Shown here piece after piece: positions 27,006-35,494 of a stretch of 40,453 nt of DNA. Under the pieces are notes generated by a model. It was not told the DNA's origin. It ran no database searches and was given only the letters and a program-made list of their open reading frames with translations. The stretch covers positions 29,072 through 69,524 of the forward strand of contig PBDC01000017.1 in NCBI GenBank assembly GCA_002717185.1, in the 5' to 3' direction. Every line of letters starts with the position of its first letter. The stretch's first letter is position 1. The position numbers and the translations under genes are program-made. This DNA is from Rhodospirillaceae bacterium (GTDB lineage: Bacteria > Pseudomonadota > Alphaproteobacteria > UBA8366 > GCA-2717185).

Positions 27006-27770
27006 ATGCGAACCGGTTACCTAGCGCAACGGCTCTTATCACAATGTTCGACTGGCAAAGTGATCGCGGTCTTCGACAGTAGCGCCTATCTTGAGTTTGG
27101 TGATGGGATCGTGTGTTTGGCTGCCACCGGACTGCCGGAGGGTCCATTGATGGTGCCCTACCGAAGACCTTCTGCGCTTCGAGTTGGCGAAGAGATAAGA
27201 CTTACGACTGACCCAAAGACAGCGTGGCGGCCGCCTGGATTTTTGGGTTGGTCGCTTCAATCCCTCGAACGCGGATTGTCGTCGGTTGTCGTAAAATGTG
27301 AGATACAAAAATTGTTCGAATGTGCCGCCCGGGGTGTGGAGGCAGACTTTTCCGACTGGTTGGAGTGCTGCATGCTCGGTGAATTCACGGCGACACCGGC
27401 ATCAGTTGCCCGGCTCGTTGGGCTTGGACCTGGCCTGACACCATCCGGCGACGACTATCTCGGCGGAGCGATGATAACTTTACACACGCTTGGTCGGCCG
27501 GATTTGGCGTCTGCGCTCTTTGCCAGTGTAGATTTGGCTCTTACGAACCGGATTAGCGCCGCGCATTTGTGCGCGGCTTCTGAAGGCGCTGGGGCCGCGC
27601 CCTTGCACGATGCGTTGTATGATGTGATGTGTGGCCGATCTGAAACGATGCCGCATCGTTTCGTGGGATTAGGTCTTATGGGAGATCGCTCTGGCAGAGA
27701 CGCCTTCGCCGGTTGCTATATAGTTCTTCGAGCCTATTGCAGAATCGAAACGGCGCAAACCGCTACCTGA
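27006..27770 (+). CDS. allH: DUF2877 protein, AllH-like oxamate carbamoyltransferase subunit
   Basis: The 254-residue product carries the hallmark of DUF2877 (E. coli YlbF/AllH): LVGLGPGLTPSGDDYLGGAM near residue 140, followed by a helical C-terminus with RISAAHLCAASEGAGAAPLHD. It is the third subunit type of oxamate carbamoyltransferase. The N-terminal part (GKVIAVFDSSAYLEFGDGIVCLA) is a small beta-rich domain. The gene follows allG by 8 bases with a weak ribosome binding site, so translation is probably coupled. It ends 4 bases from the convergent apt gene. With full FdrA missing, either the complex is crippled or a second FdrA is encoded elsewhere. Confidence 0.87.
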   Translation: MRTGYLAQRLLSQCSTGKVIAVFDSSAYLEFGDGIVCLAATGLPEGPLMVPYRRPSALRVGEEIRLTTDPKTAWRPPGFLGWSLQSLERGLSSVVVKCEIQKLFECAARGVEADFSDWLECCMLGEFTATPASVARLVGLGPGLTPSGDDYLGGAMITLHTLGRPDLASALFASVDLALTNRISAAHLCAASEGAGAAPLHDALYDVMCGRSETMPHRFVGLGLMGDRSGRDAFAGCYIVLRAYCRIETAQTAT

Positions 27771-27774
27771 GCGA

Positions 27775-28296
27775 CTATTCGTTGTAGGCGATCAGGGATA
27801 TGAATGGCGCATCGATATTGCTGCGGCCTTCAAGGAACGTCAATTCGATGATGCAGGCGCAGGCACGAACATCTCCGCCTACCTGACGCACTAGATCGAT
27901 CGAAGCTTCCATTGTTCCACCCGTTGCCAGCAAATCGTCCAAGATGATGACCCGCTGGCCTTGCTCAATCGCATCTGCCTGGATCTCGATCGTGTCTGTT
28001 CCATATTCCAAATCATATTCGTATGCGATCGTTTCACCCGGCAATTTTCCCTTCTTGCGAACCATCGCGAAGCTGCAGTCTAGCTCTAGCGCTAGCGGCG
28101 CGGAAACCAGGAAGCCGCGCGATTCAATTCCGATGAGGAGGTCAGGCTTATGGGGGGCGATGGCCTTTGCAAGCTGCCTAATGCAAAATCGCCACGCACT
28201 CGGATGTGCCAACAGGGTAGAGATATCGTAGAACAAGATGCCCGGTGTCGGGAAGTCCGGGATCATGCGGATATGATTTTTCAAGTCCACTATCAT
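27775..28296 (-). CDS. apt: adenine phosphoribosyltransferase
   Basis: The 173-residue product makes AMP from adenine and PRPP in purine salvage. It has the N-terminal [23 protein letters not shown], the [15 protein letters not shown] loop, [11 protein letters not shown], and the PRPP-binding [16 protein letters not shown] at about residues 118-133. Length fits bacterial Apt (170-180). The start at ATG 28296 has an AAAGGTGA ribosome binding site; an open frame to 28350 does not. It is convergent with the AllGH genes and divergent from the Mla operon. The purine link to the oxamate carbamoyltransferase genes (purine-derived allantoin) may be coincidence. Confidence 0.95.
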   Translation of the reverse strand: MIVDLKNHIRMIPDFPTPGILFYDISTLLAHPSAWRFCIRQLAKAIAPHKPDLLIGIESRGFLVSAPLALELDCSFAMVRKKGKLPGETIAYEYDLEYGTDTIEIQADAIEQGQRVIILDDLLATGGTMEASIDLVRQVGGDVRACACIIELTFLEGRSNIDAPFISLIAYNE

Positions 28297-28445
28297 TATC
28301 ACCTTTGCTGAATCGCATTTTAGTCTACGGTCGGCATGGTGGCGCCACAATGCGCAGCTGTCGCGATTTTGCGTTTTAGCCGAGTGTGCTATGCGACACT
28401 AAGTCGGTTTGGTTAGCCAGCCAAACTGGGTTGTCAGGAGGGGGC

Positions 28446-29582
28446 ATGGATCAGGAAGCGGCATGGGATTTGTGTCTGGATGCAGGGAAGACTGCGGTTC
28501 TTGCCGCCAAGGGTTCCTGGACAGTTAACGCTGTTGCCGATCTGGATCACTGCATTAAGCGGACGAAGCTCAATGGGGCGAAGAAAGCGACGGTCGATAT
28601 TTCTGGTGTCACAAGGTTGGATACGGCCGGTGCGTGGCTGCTGTATCGAGCGCGCCGTGATTTGTCGGCCAATGGCGTCGCCGCAGAATTCGCCGGTCTT
28701 GACGCGCAATATGCGCCGCTGCTGGAGTTAGTCGAGCAGGCGGATCTGGCTCGTCTGAAAAATGATCGCGAACAGCTGAACGCGTTCACAATGCTGCTAG
28801 CTCGTGTGGGCAAAGCTGTTTTTGATATGCTCAAAGAGGCAATCAGCCTGCTGAACTTCCTTGGCCTGACTATTTTAACAATGTTTAAGGTCATGTTGCG
28901 TCCGCGGCGTATGCGGGTTGTCTCCCTGGTCAATCAGGTCGAGCAGACGGGCCTCAATGCGATTTGGATCGTCGGCCTTTTATTGTTTTTGATCGGCGTT
29001 GTGCTCGCCTTTCAAAGTGCCGAACAGTTGCGCAAATTCGCAGCTGAAATCTTGACCGCTGATGGCTTAGCGATCCTGGTGTTGCGCGAAATTGGCGTTT
29101 TGATCGCGGCGATACTGATTGCCGGGCGGTCGGGCTCGGCCTTTACCGCAGAGATTGGCATGATGAAGGTTAACGAAGAGGTCGATGCCCTGCAGACGAT
29201 TGGTGTAGATCCGATGGAAGTTTTGGTGCTGCCTCGGATCAATGCGTTGCTATTGACGTTGCCGTTACTGACGTTTTTTGCGAATGTCGCGGCGCTCACA
29301 GGTGGAACCATCATGTCGGTCGCCACACTCGACGTGACCTATACTCAGTTCGTGCGCCAGCTGGCGGACGCGATGACGTTTAAGAACTTCCTTGTAGGGA
29401 TGGTAAAGGCGCCTGTCTTCGCCTTTCTGATCGGTTTGGTCGGTTGCTATGAAGGCTTGCAGGTTAGCGGTAGTGCAGAGAGTATCGGCCGGCTGACAAC
29501 CAAATCGGTTGTCGAATCGATCGTCCTGGTGATCCTAGCCGACGCGACCTTCTCCATCGTTTTTTCGTATTTAGGAATTTAG
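28446..29582 (+). CDS. mlaE: MlaE-family phospholipid ABC permease with N-terminal STAS domain
   Basis: The 378-residue product fuses a STAS domain (residues ~10-105; VDISGVTRLDTAGAWLLYRARR is the STAS core) to an MlaE permease (PF02405) with about five to six membrane helices. The permease part contains FQSAEQLRKFAAEI, VLREIGVLIAAILIAGRSGSAFTAEIGMMKVNEEVDAL, the EQ/coupling-type signature, and IGLVGCYEGLQVSGSAESIGRLTTKSVV. In E. coli the STAS protein MlaB is separate; here it is built in, so no mlaB is required. The protein moves phospholipids across the inner membrane with MlaF and MlaD. The start ATG 28446 follows AGGAGGGGG. It is the first gene of a four-gene operon. Confidence 0.93.
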   Translation: MDQEAAWDLCLDAGKTAVLAAKGSWTVNAVADLDHCIKRTKLNGAKKATVDISGVTRLDTAGAWLLYRARRDLSANGVAAEFAGLDAQYAPLLELVEQADLARLKNDREQLNAFTMLLARVGKAVFDMLKEAISLLNFLGLTILTMFKVMLRPRRMRVVSLVNQVEQTGLNAIWIVGLLLFLIGVVLAFQSAEQLRKFAAEILTADGLAILVLREIGVLIAAILIAGRSGSAFTAEIGMMKVNEEVDALQTIGVDPMEVLVLPRINALLLTLPLLTFFANVAALTGGTIMSVATLDVTYTQFVRQLADAMTFKNFLVGMVKAPVFAFLIGLVGCYEGLQVSGSAESIGRLTTKSVVESIVLVILADATFSIVFSYLGI

Positions 29583-29586
29583 GGGC

Positions 29587-30336
29587 GTGACGGACGATAT
29601 CGTCATTAAAGTTCGCGGTTTGCGCACGCAATTTGGTGCTCAGGTTGTGCATGACGAGCTCGATCTGGATATCCGCGCGGGTGATGTCGTTGGTATCGTC
29701 GGTGGCTCTGGGACGGGAAAGTCTGTACTGCTCCGGACGATCCTTGGCTTGAACACGCCACGAAAAGGGAAAATCGAGGTATTGAAAGAAGATATCCAGG
29801 CCGCCAGCGGAACTTTGCAGCAGCGTTGTGGGGTACTGTTCCAGAACGGCGCGCTGTTTTCGTCACTCACGGTGGCGGAGAATATTCAAGTGCCAATGCG
29901 AGAACATCTTAATCTCTCACGAACACTGATGGACGAGTTGGCAGCACTGAAGGTTTCTATGGTTGGACTGCCACCCGATGCCGGGTCAAAATTTCCGTCA
30001 GAACTTTCCGGCGGGATGAAGAAGCGAGCAGGCCTGGCTCGTGCACTGGCACTTGATCCCGAGATACTTTTCCTTGACGAACCGACAGCGGGGCTCGATC
30101 CCATCGGTGCTGCGGCGTTCGATAACCTTATCGCAGGACTGCAGAAAAGCCTTGGATTGACAGTGTTTATGGTCACCCATGATCTCGATAGTCTTTCAGC
30201 CATCTGCGACAACATCGCTGTTCTGGTGGACAAACGGGTCCGCCTCGCCACAATGGCCGAGCACATGAAGGATCCGCATCCGTGGATCCAGTCATACTTC
30301 CATGGCCCGCGTGCGCGTGCTGCATTGAATAGCTGA
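29587..30336 (+). CDS. mlaF: MlaF-family ABC transporter ATP-binding protein
   Basis: The 249-residue ATPase powers the MlaE permease. Visible are Walker A GGSGTGKS (39-46), the Q-loop FQNGALFSSLTVAENI near 85-100, ABC signature LSGGMKKRAGLARAL (140-154), Walker B ILFLDEPTAGLDP (160-172) and the switch histidine VTHDLDSL. LSGGM(K/R)KR is characteristic of the MCE-linked ATPases. It starts with GTG at 29587, only 4 bases after the mlaE stop, preceded by TAGGGGC. It is cytoplasmic and peripheral to the membrane. Confidence 0.94.
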   Translation: MTDDIVIKVRGLRTQFGAQVVHDELDLDIRAGDVVGIVGGSGTGKSVLLRTILGLNTPRKGKIEVLKEDIQAASGTLQQRCGVLFQNGALFSSLTVAENIQVPMREHLNLSRTLMDELAALKVSMVGLPPDAGSKFPSELSGGMKKRAGLARALALDPEILFLDEPTAGLDPIGAAAFDNLIAGLQKSLGLTVFMVTHDLDSLSAICDNIAVLVDKRVRLATMAEHMKDPHPWIQSYFHGPRARAALNS

Positions 30337-30349
30337 CAGGCGATATGAC

Positions 30350-31432
30350 ATGGAAACTAAAGCTAATTATGTCATCGTCGGTGCTTTTACGCTGCTTCTT
30401 TTACTAGGTTTTCTAACCGCTGTGGTTTGGCTTGCCGATGTCGAACTCGACGAGGAGTTCGCCCATTACGATTTACTGTTCGAAGGATCAGTCACAGGCC
30501 TAAAACCTGGTAACCCGGTCCGCTATCGCGGCGTTCCAGTCGGCGTGGTCACGGACATGAAAATAAATCCTGACAATGTTGAACAGGTTAAGGTGACGAT
30601 CGAAGTGCCGAACGAAACGCCAATTAAAGAAGATTCGGAGGCTTCGCTCGAATTTCAAGGGATTACCGGCATCGCCTTCGTACAGATTACCGGCGGTACT
30701 CATCCTGCGCCTAAGCTGCGTCGGATCCCTGGTCAGGGCAACCCTATCATCAAATCGAAACCATCCCAGTTGCAGGAGATCATTGAAGCCGCGCCGGAGT
30801 TGGTGAACCGAGTAATTTCGCTGGTCGACCGAACAAATTTGTTGCTCGGCGACGCAAATCAGAAGAATTTTGCTGAGGCGATGGCTAATGTGAATACGAT
30901 CACGGGGTCTTTTGCGTCCGGCTCGGACGATATCAGGAAACTATTGTCGGATGGCGCAGTTGCGGTGACCGAACTGCAAAGGGTCTCAACGGAAGTACAC
31001 CTTCTTGTTAAGGACCTACGTCAGACAGTAGGTGACTTGTCAGTGTTGGCAAAAGGCACCTTGGGTGATGCTCGTGAGAACATCAACCTAATAACACGAG
31101 ATGCCCGCAGCACAATAGGTGATATCAAAACGCTATCAAAACAGTTCTCGGAAGAATTTGGCGGTATGGGGCCACAGACAAAGGATACCATGGCAGCAGT
31201 AAAGAAAGCTGCGACACAGCTTGGTAATTCGCAGGAAGAGTTGACTGCCTTGTTGGCTGAAAACCGTGAGCCCATTAACAACTTTACCAGTTCTGGTCTT
31301 TATGAGATTACCGAACTTGTGGCAGAAGCGCGTACCCTTATGAGAGCGCTCTCACGTATATCTGGACAGCTCGAGCGTGATCCAGCGCGGTTTATGTTTG
31401 GCGATGCGCAGCGAGGAGTCGGCGTGCGATGA
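30350..31432 (+). CDS. mlaD: MlaD-family MCE substrate-binding protein
   Basis: The 360-residue product has one N-terminal membrane helix (residues ~7-29, VIVGAFTLLLLLGFLTAVVWLA) and a periplasmic MCE domain (about 38-118; GSVTGLKPGNPVRYRGVPVGVV is the family signature). A long helical, probably coiled-coil, C-terminal half is rich in polar residues (NVNTITGSFASGSDDIRKLL). MCE proteins form hexamers that carry lipid from the permease. It is longer than E. coli MlaD (183) and closer to the MCE proteins of ABC systems with an auxiliary lipoprotein. The start lies 13 bases after mlaF. The last four bases overlap the lipoprotein start. Confidence 0.93.
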   Translation: METKANYVIVGAFTLLLLLGFLTAVVWLADVELDEEFAHYDLLFEGSVTGLKPGNPVRYRGVPVGVVTDMKINPDNVEQVKVTIEVPNETPIKEDSEASLEFQGITGIAFVQITGGTHPAPKLRRIPGQGNPIIKSKPSQLQEIIEAAPELVNRVISLVDRTNLLLGDANQKNFAEAMANVNTITGSFASGSDDIRKLLSDGAVAVTELQRVSTEVHLLVKDLRQTVGDLSVLAKGTLGDARENINLITRDARSTIGDIKTLSKQFSEEFGGMGPQTKDTMAAVKKAATQLGNSQEELTALLAENREPINNFTSSGLYEITELVAEARTLMRALSRISGQLERDPARFMFGDAQRGVGVR

Positions 31433-32136
31433 GATTGACTAACCCGCGGCGAGCGATGGCTGAACGATGGTTGATTGTTGTTGCACTTTTTTGGCTTGCT
31501 TCTGCATGTTCTTTGGAGCTACCGGGTACGGGTGCACCTCCGCGCATGTACGTCCTGACACCGAAAAGCACGTTCTCGACTGCGTTGCCCAACGTAGACT
31601 GGCAACTGCTCGTCGAAGTACCCCAAGCGCAGGCGGGGATTGATACGGCTCGGATCGCACTTCGCGACAGCCCAATCGAGATGCGGTATTTCGAGCTATC
31701 TAACTGGACCGACCTAGCGCCCCGCATGGTTCAGTCGTTAATTGTTGAATCTTTTGAAAATTCGGATCGGATCGTTGCCGTTGGCCGCGAGGCGATCGGT
31801 CTGCGGGCGGACTACGTGCTTAAGACCGAACTCCGTGAGTTTCAGGCTGAATTTGCCCAGCGCTTACCTCAAAACACTGAGGGCGGTATTGACAATGTGG
31901 CGCCTCCGACCATTCGGGTGCGCATAAATGCAAAACTTATCAAGATGCCCCGCCGTTCAATCGTCGCTTCGAAGAACTTTGAGTATCTTGTCGATGCCAA
32001 AAAAAACTCCATGGAGGAGATCATAGGCGCGTTCGATGTTGCCCTGGGCAAGTCGATGCGAAGATTGGTCGAATGGACCTTGACCATTGGCGAGAAGAAT
32101 GACGTTACCCAAGACAAGGCCGCCCGTCAGCGCTGA
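31429..32136 (+). CDS. ABC-type transport auxiliary lipoprotein (PqiC/ABC_trans_aux)
   Basis: The 235-residue product has a lipoprotein signal with lipobox LASAC at about residue 27 (ERWLIVVALFWLASAC) after a positively charged leader. The rest matches the ABC_trans_aux family (PF03886): YVLTPKSTF, WQLLVEVPQAQAGIDTARIALR, YFELSNWTDLAPRMVQSLIVESFENS and YVLKTELREFQAEF. Such lipoproteins reside in the outer membrane and dock with MCE channels to complete a lipid path across the envelope, as PqiC does for PqiB. The ATG overlaps the mlaD stop (ATGA). The start at residue 10 (MAERW) is an alternative that gives a shorter signal peptide. Confidence 0.88.
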   Translation: MRLTNPRRAMAERWLIVVALFWLASACSLELPGTGAPPRMYVLTPKSTFSTALPNVDWQLLVEVPQAQAGIDTARIALRDSPIEMRYFELSNWTDLAPRMVQSLIVESFENSDRIVAVGREAIGLRADYVLKTELREFQAEFAQRLPQNTEGGIDNVAPPTIRVRINAKLIKMPRRSIVASKNFEYLVDAKKNSMEEIIGAFDVALGKSMRRLVEWTLTIGEKNDVTQDKAARQR

Positions 32137-32160
32137 TAATTCTGTTAAAAGAGAGGGTTT

Positions 32161-33495
32161 ATGAGCCACGTATTCCATCGAAACGCGCGCGCCGTACCGC
32201 CGGTTGCCTCTCATGGCGACGGAGTTTACGTCGTTGATACGGAAGGCAACCGCTACCTGGATGCATCCGGTGGAGCTGCGGTCTCATGCCTTGGGCACAG
32301 CCACCCGCAGGTCACCCAAGCGGTCAAGGGCCAGGTCGATAAGCTGGCCTTCACCCATACTGGATTTTTCACCAGTCAAGCTATGGAAGACTTGGCGGAC
32401 AAGATGATCGCATCAGCGCCGGATGGCTTTGCATCTGTCTATTTCGTATCCGGCGGCTCGGAGGCTATGGAGGCGGCGCTGAAACTCGCTCGGCAATACG
32501 CAGTCGAGAAGGGGGAGCCGGAGCGGCGGCACTTCATCACGCGGCGGCAAAGCTATCACGGCAATACGCTGGGAGCGCTGTCGGCCGGCGGTAATATGTG
32601 GCGCCGGGAAATGTTTGAGCCAATTTTGCTCAAGACCCAGATGATTGCACCTTGCTATTCCTATCGCGATCAGCGTGATGACGAGAACGAAGCGGAATAC
32701 GGAATGCGTGTCGCCAACGAGTTGGAGGCCAAACTGCTCGAACTCGGTCCCGAAACCGTCATGGCGTTTCTAGCGGAGCCTGTGGTTGGCGCGACAGCGG
32801 GTGCTGTGCCGGCTGTACCAGGTTATTTTAAGCGCGTGCGCGAGATTTGCGATCGATATGGCGTGCTGTTGATCTTTGACGAAGTAATGTGCGGTATGGG
32901 CCGGACTGGCACGCTCTATGCGTGTGAGCAGGAGGGCGTGACGCCAGATATTCTGATCTGTGCCAAAGGGTTGGGTGCGGGCTATCAGCCAATTGGCGCT
33001 GCGCTGGCGACGGAAAAAGTCTATGGCGCGATCCGCGATGGATCAGGTTTTTTCCAACACGGCCATACTTATATGGGTCACCCAGTCGCTTGTGCGGCGG
33101 CTCTTGCCGTGCAGAGGGTGATTGAGGAGGAGGGGTTACTGGCCAATGTTCGCGCTATGGGTAACCGGCTGCATAACGCATTGCAGGAGCGTTTCGGCAA
33201 CCATCACCATGTCGGGGATATTCGCGGCCGGGGTCTATTTCGAGCAATTGAACTAGTTGCAGACCGCTCGAGCAAAGAGCCTTTCGACCCAAGTCTTAAG
33301 CTACATGCGAAAATTAAGGCAGAGGCCATGGCGCGCGGGATGATGTGCTACCCGATGGGTGGAACGATTGATGGCCAGCGTGGTGATCATGTGTTACTGG
33401 CGCCGCCCTTTATCATCGATGAGTCTCACGTAGCAGATATCACGAGCAGACTCGGCGAAGCAGTTGATGCCGCGATTGCAACGGTGCCTGGCTAA
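32161..33495 (+). CDS. class III PLP-dependent aminotransferase
   Basis: The 444-residue product is a class III aminotransferase (PF00202). It has VDTEGNRYLDASGGAAVSCLGHSHPQV at the N-terminus, VSGGSEAMEAALKLARQY (phosphate-binding), ILIFDEV-type LLIFDEVMCGMGRTG and the lysine in CAKGLGAGYQPIGA near residue 275. These enzymes move amino groups from omega-amino acids or amines (beta-alanine, GABA, taurine, putrescine, diaminobutyrate) to pyruvate or 2-oxoglutarate. The sequence gives no decisive substrate motif. The start ATG has a GAGAGGG ribosome binding site and lies 24 bases after the lipoprotein stop, so it may be the last gene of the Mla transcript, though the functions are unrelated. 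Confidence 0.9.
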   Translation: MSHVFHRNARAVPPVASHGDGVYVVDTEGNRYLDASGGAAVSCLGHSHPQVTQAVKGQVDKLAFTHTGFFTSQAMEDLADKMIASAPDGFASVYFVSGGSEAMEAALKLARQYAVEKGEPERRHFITRRQSYHGNTLGALSAGGNMWRREMFEPILLKTQMIAPCYSYRDQRDDENEAEYGMRVANELEAKLLELGPETVMAFLAEPVVGATAGAVPAVPGYFKRVREICDRYGVLLIFDEVMCGMGRTGTLYACEQEGVTPDILICAKGLGAGYQPIGAALATEKVYGAIRDGSGFFQHGHTYMGHPVACAAALAVQRVIEEEGLLANVRAMGNRLHNALQERFGNHHHVGDIRGRGLFRAIELVADRSSKEPFDPSLKLHAKIKAEAMARGMMCYPMGGTIDGQRGDHVLLAPPFIIDESHVADITSRLGEAVDAAIATVPG

Positions 33496-34163
33496 GTAAG
33501 CGTATTGTGATTTGGTGAGGCATTTTTCGCGCGGTTGAAGCACTAGCATTCAAAAAAGTTTGATTTTACGTGTTGTCCTGATATGGCCCGTAAAAAAACT
33601 ATTCGATTTGGAGGATGATGCGTGACCATTTGTTGGTTAGCAGAGTGCATCCATATGTTCGGGAATGCTGAACGGAATGAACACCGATCCTTACTTTTAT
33701 AATTTTTAACATTTTGGTGTGTTTGGTTGCCACTGATGTAAATAAGAGCGGTATCTGAACGCTAGTCGGCACGCTGATACGAAATAAGCCGCTGATACTG
33801 TCGAACTTGCTCTCGGCTATTTTCGTCAGCGATATGAAGTTTTTAAAACGATGCTCGCAAAAATTACGGGTTTTTCCAAACTCAATGCTCGAAAACTATT
33901 CCGTAATGAGGAGACATTGGGTTTTTAATTACTCTGCGGACATAGCCAATTGTAGCTGTCGAAATTTTTTTAGCTAATCGGTTTGTACTTGATATTCTGT
34001 GGGAGACTGAGCAGGAACGCATTGGCGCCGATCCCAATTCGATCACCCAGCGCATGTGGACACTGGTGCTGACGTAATTTGAGAACCTCGTCGGAAACGA
34101 GAGTCCCAGTAATGTTGAATTTCTTCTGAACCGTCTAGGATGTGTCGAAAACTCTGTTTCACG
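33496..34163. other. AT-rich intergenic stretch with a possible gene remnant
   Basis: About 670 bases contain no intact gene. On the plus strand 33946-34077 is open and protein-like (FVLDILWETEQERIGADPNS...TQRMWTLVLT) but starts after a stop with no start codon and no match I recognise. A GGAGG-preceded GTG at about 33622 gives only 27 codons. These could be relics of one eroded gene. No clear terminator for the aminotransferase is visible. Confidence 0.35.
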
Positions 34164-34598
34164 TCAGCGTGCGAGCGGCTGCTGCGACAGAAAGTAGTCG
34201 AGTTTTTGTCGGCTTTCATGGACATAGCGTTTCATCCGCTCGAGCAAACCATTCCCGCAAAAATTATATTGCTTGCGTAATGTCTCGATCCGATCGGGCT
34301 GTTTGGCTGCTTCATCGCGGGATTGTTTGAAGAATGAAAACAAATCTTGGTCGTATTTTTGAGCAATGTTTTGGACGAGCGTATTTATGTTTCCTTGCAG
34401 ACGCCTGAGCAGTCTCTTTTCGTTATGACGCAAGTATTTATAGGCGTCACTGTCCATGCAAATTTGCAGCGCAGTCGAGGCTTCCGTAAGGGCGAACACG
34501 TTGACAAGCATCGGTTCGGGGAGAATTTGCGGTCGTTTTGCCAATACAGTAGCTGCAAAAAGTAGAGCAGCTAATGCAGATACGACGGGATATTTCAT
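34164..34598 (-). CDS. exported hypothetical protein, ~144 aa
   Basis: From ATG 34598 the product starts MKYPVVSALAALLFAATVLA, a typical signal peptide with likely cleavage near residue 20. A mature helical, charged protein of about 125 residues follows, with two cysteines (QICMDSD and NFCGNG) that could form a disulfide in the periplasm. The open frame extends to 34727, but that would overlap the divergent gene at 34700 and bury the signal peptide, so I take the shorter form. I do not recognise the family. It sits alone between the Mla block and the TRAP block, divergent from a small membrane protein gene, 100 bases away. Confidence 0.55.
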   Translation of the reverse strand: MKYPVVSALAALLFAATVLAKRPQILPEPMLVNVFALTEASTALQICMDSDAYKYLRHNEKRLLRRLQGNINTLVQNIAQKYDQDLFSFFKQSRDEAAKQPDRIETLRKQYNFCGNGLLERMKRYVHESRQKLDYFLSQQPLAR

Positions 34599-34699
34599 GT
34601 TAGCCCGATATCCATAGCCAAAAACGTCCATCACTTTTTTTCTCAACTTCACGCAAGACGGACTAACATAAGCATCTGCCCGAATGAAGGAACCAAACA

Positions 34700-35068
34700 A
34701 TGACGGAGATAGAGAATAACCGGCCAACGACTTTTTGTGGGCAGTATAGGCGTATTCATATGGCCTATTTTATAGGCGTCGGTGCCAGCTTGGCCGCATT
34801 TGATTTCACATTTTCTGAAACGCGATGGTTCCATTGGCCTCTAATGATTTGGGGCGCGTTGTTGTGTGTTCATCTGCTCTATTGCAAAAGTTTTTCCGTC
34901 GACGACGCTTGGGCCGAAGAACGGACCAATCGGATTAGAGGTAAAAGCTATGATCTAGGTCACATCCGAAATATCGAGGAAGCTTATAAAGAAGGCGCGC
35001 CACCTGAGGAATCAGTGGTGGAGAAAAGAAACGACCTAAAGTCCGATAATGAAGGAAGACCACGCTAA
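34700..35068 (+). CDS. small membrane protein with two TM segments (2TM-domain-like)
   Basis: The 122-residue product has two hydrophobic helices (residues ~21-38, YFIGVGASLAAFDFTF; and ~46-63, WPLMIWGALLCVHLLYC) separated by a short polar turn. A charged C-terminal tail of about 60 residues follows. The spacing WP..IWG..L..H resembles the 2TM domain family (PF13239), of unknown function, often next to regulators. A GAAGGA ribosome binding site lies 8 bases before the ATG. Its stop overlaps the start of the next small gene by one base (TAATG), so they are translationally coupled. Confidence 0.65.
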   Translation: MTEIENNRPTTFCGQYRRIHMAYFIGVGASLAAFDFTFSETRWFHWPLMIWGALLCVHLLYCKSFSVDDAWAEERTNRIRGKSYDLGHIRNIEEAYKEGAPPEESVVEKRNDLKSDNEGRPR

Positions 35069-35292
35069 TGAAAGACATCAAGGCGACCAGCGTCGCGCCG
35101 GTGGCCCCCGTTCGTGCTATCGCTAATATTCTATCGGATAGCGTGTGCAAAGTTTGTCTATTCTCTGCGACATACGGTTGGCTGGTATTGTCGACCGCAT
35201 TAGAATTCTGCGCAGATTGGCAACACGTGCTGACGGTGTCGAGGCTAGTCCAAACGCCGACGGTAGTGCGCCAAGAAATAAAAGTTTACTGA
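35068..35292 (+). CDS. small hypothetical membrane protein, 74 aa
   Basis: The 74-residue product contains one probable membrane segment (VCLFSATYGWLVLSTALEF, about residues 29-47) and three cysteines. There is no recognised domain. The start shares one base with the stop of the preceding 2TM-like gene, which supports it as a real, coupled gene. Base use is similar to its neighbours. Function unknown; a membrane partner of the 2TM-like protein is a reasonable guess. Confidence 0.45.
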   Translation: MKDIKATSVAPVAPVRAIANILSDSVCKVCLFSATYGWLVLSTALEFCADWQHVLTVSRLVQTPTVVRQEIKVY

Positions 35293-35494
35293 AGTTATAG
35301 CGCAAGTCTGAACCACGCCTGACTGTTTTAGTGTCATCGTGACTTGCGATTTAGTTGGAATTTGAAGGGTGGGCGAGTTGGAACAGGAGCGGCATGCTCT
35401 AATATCGTTGGCGAAAGGGGATAAAAGCTTGAGTACTGTCGTTGATCCTCTTGCTACATCCCATACTATCATCAGGTGGTATGATCTAGCGCAT

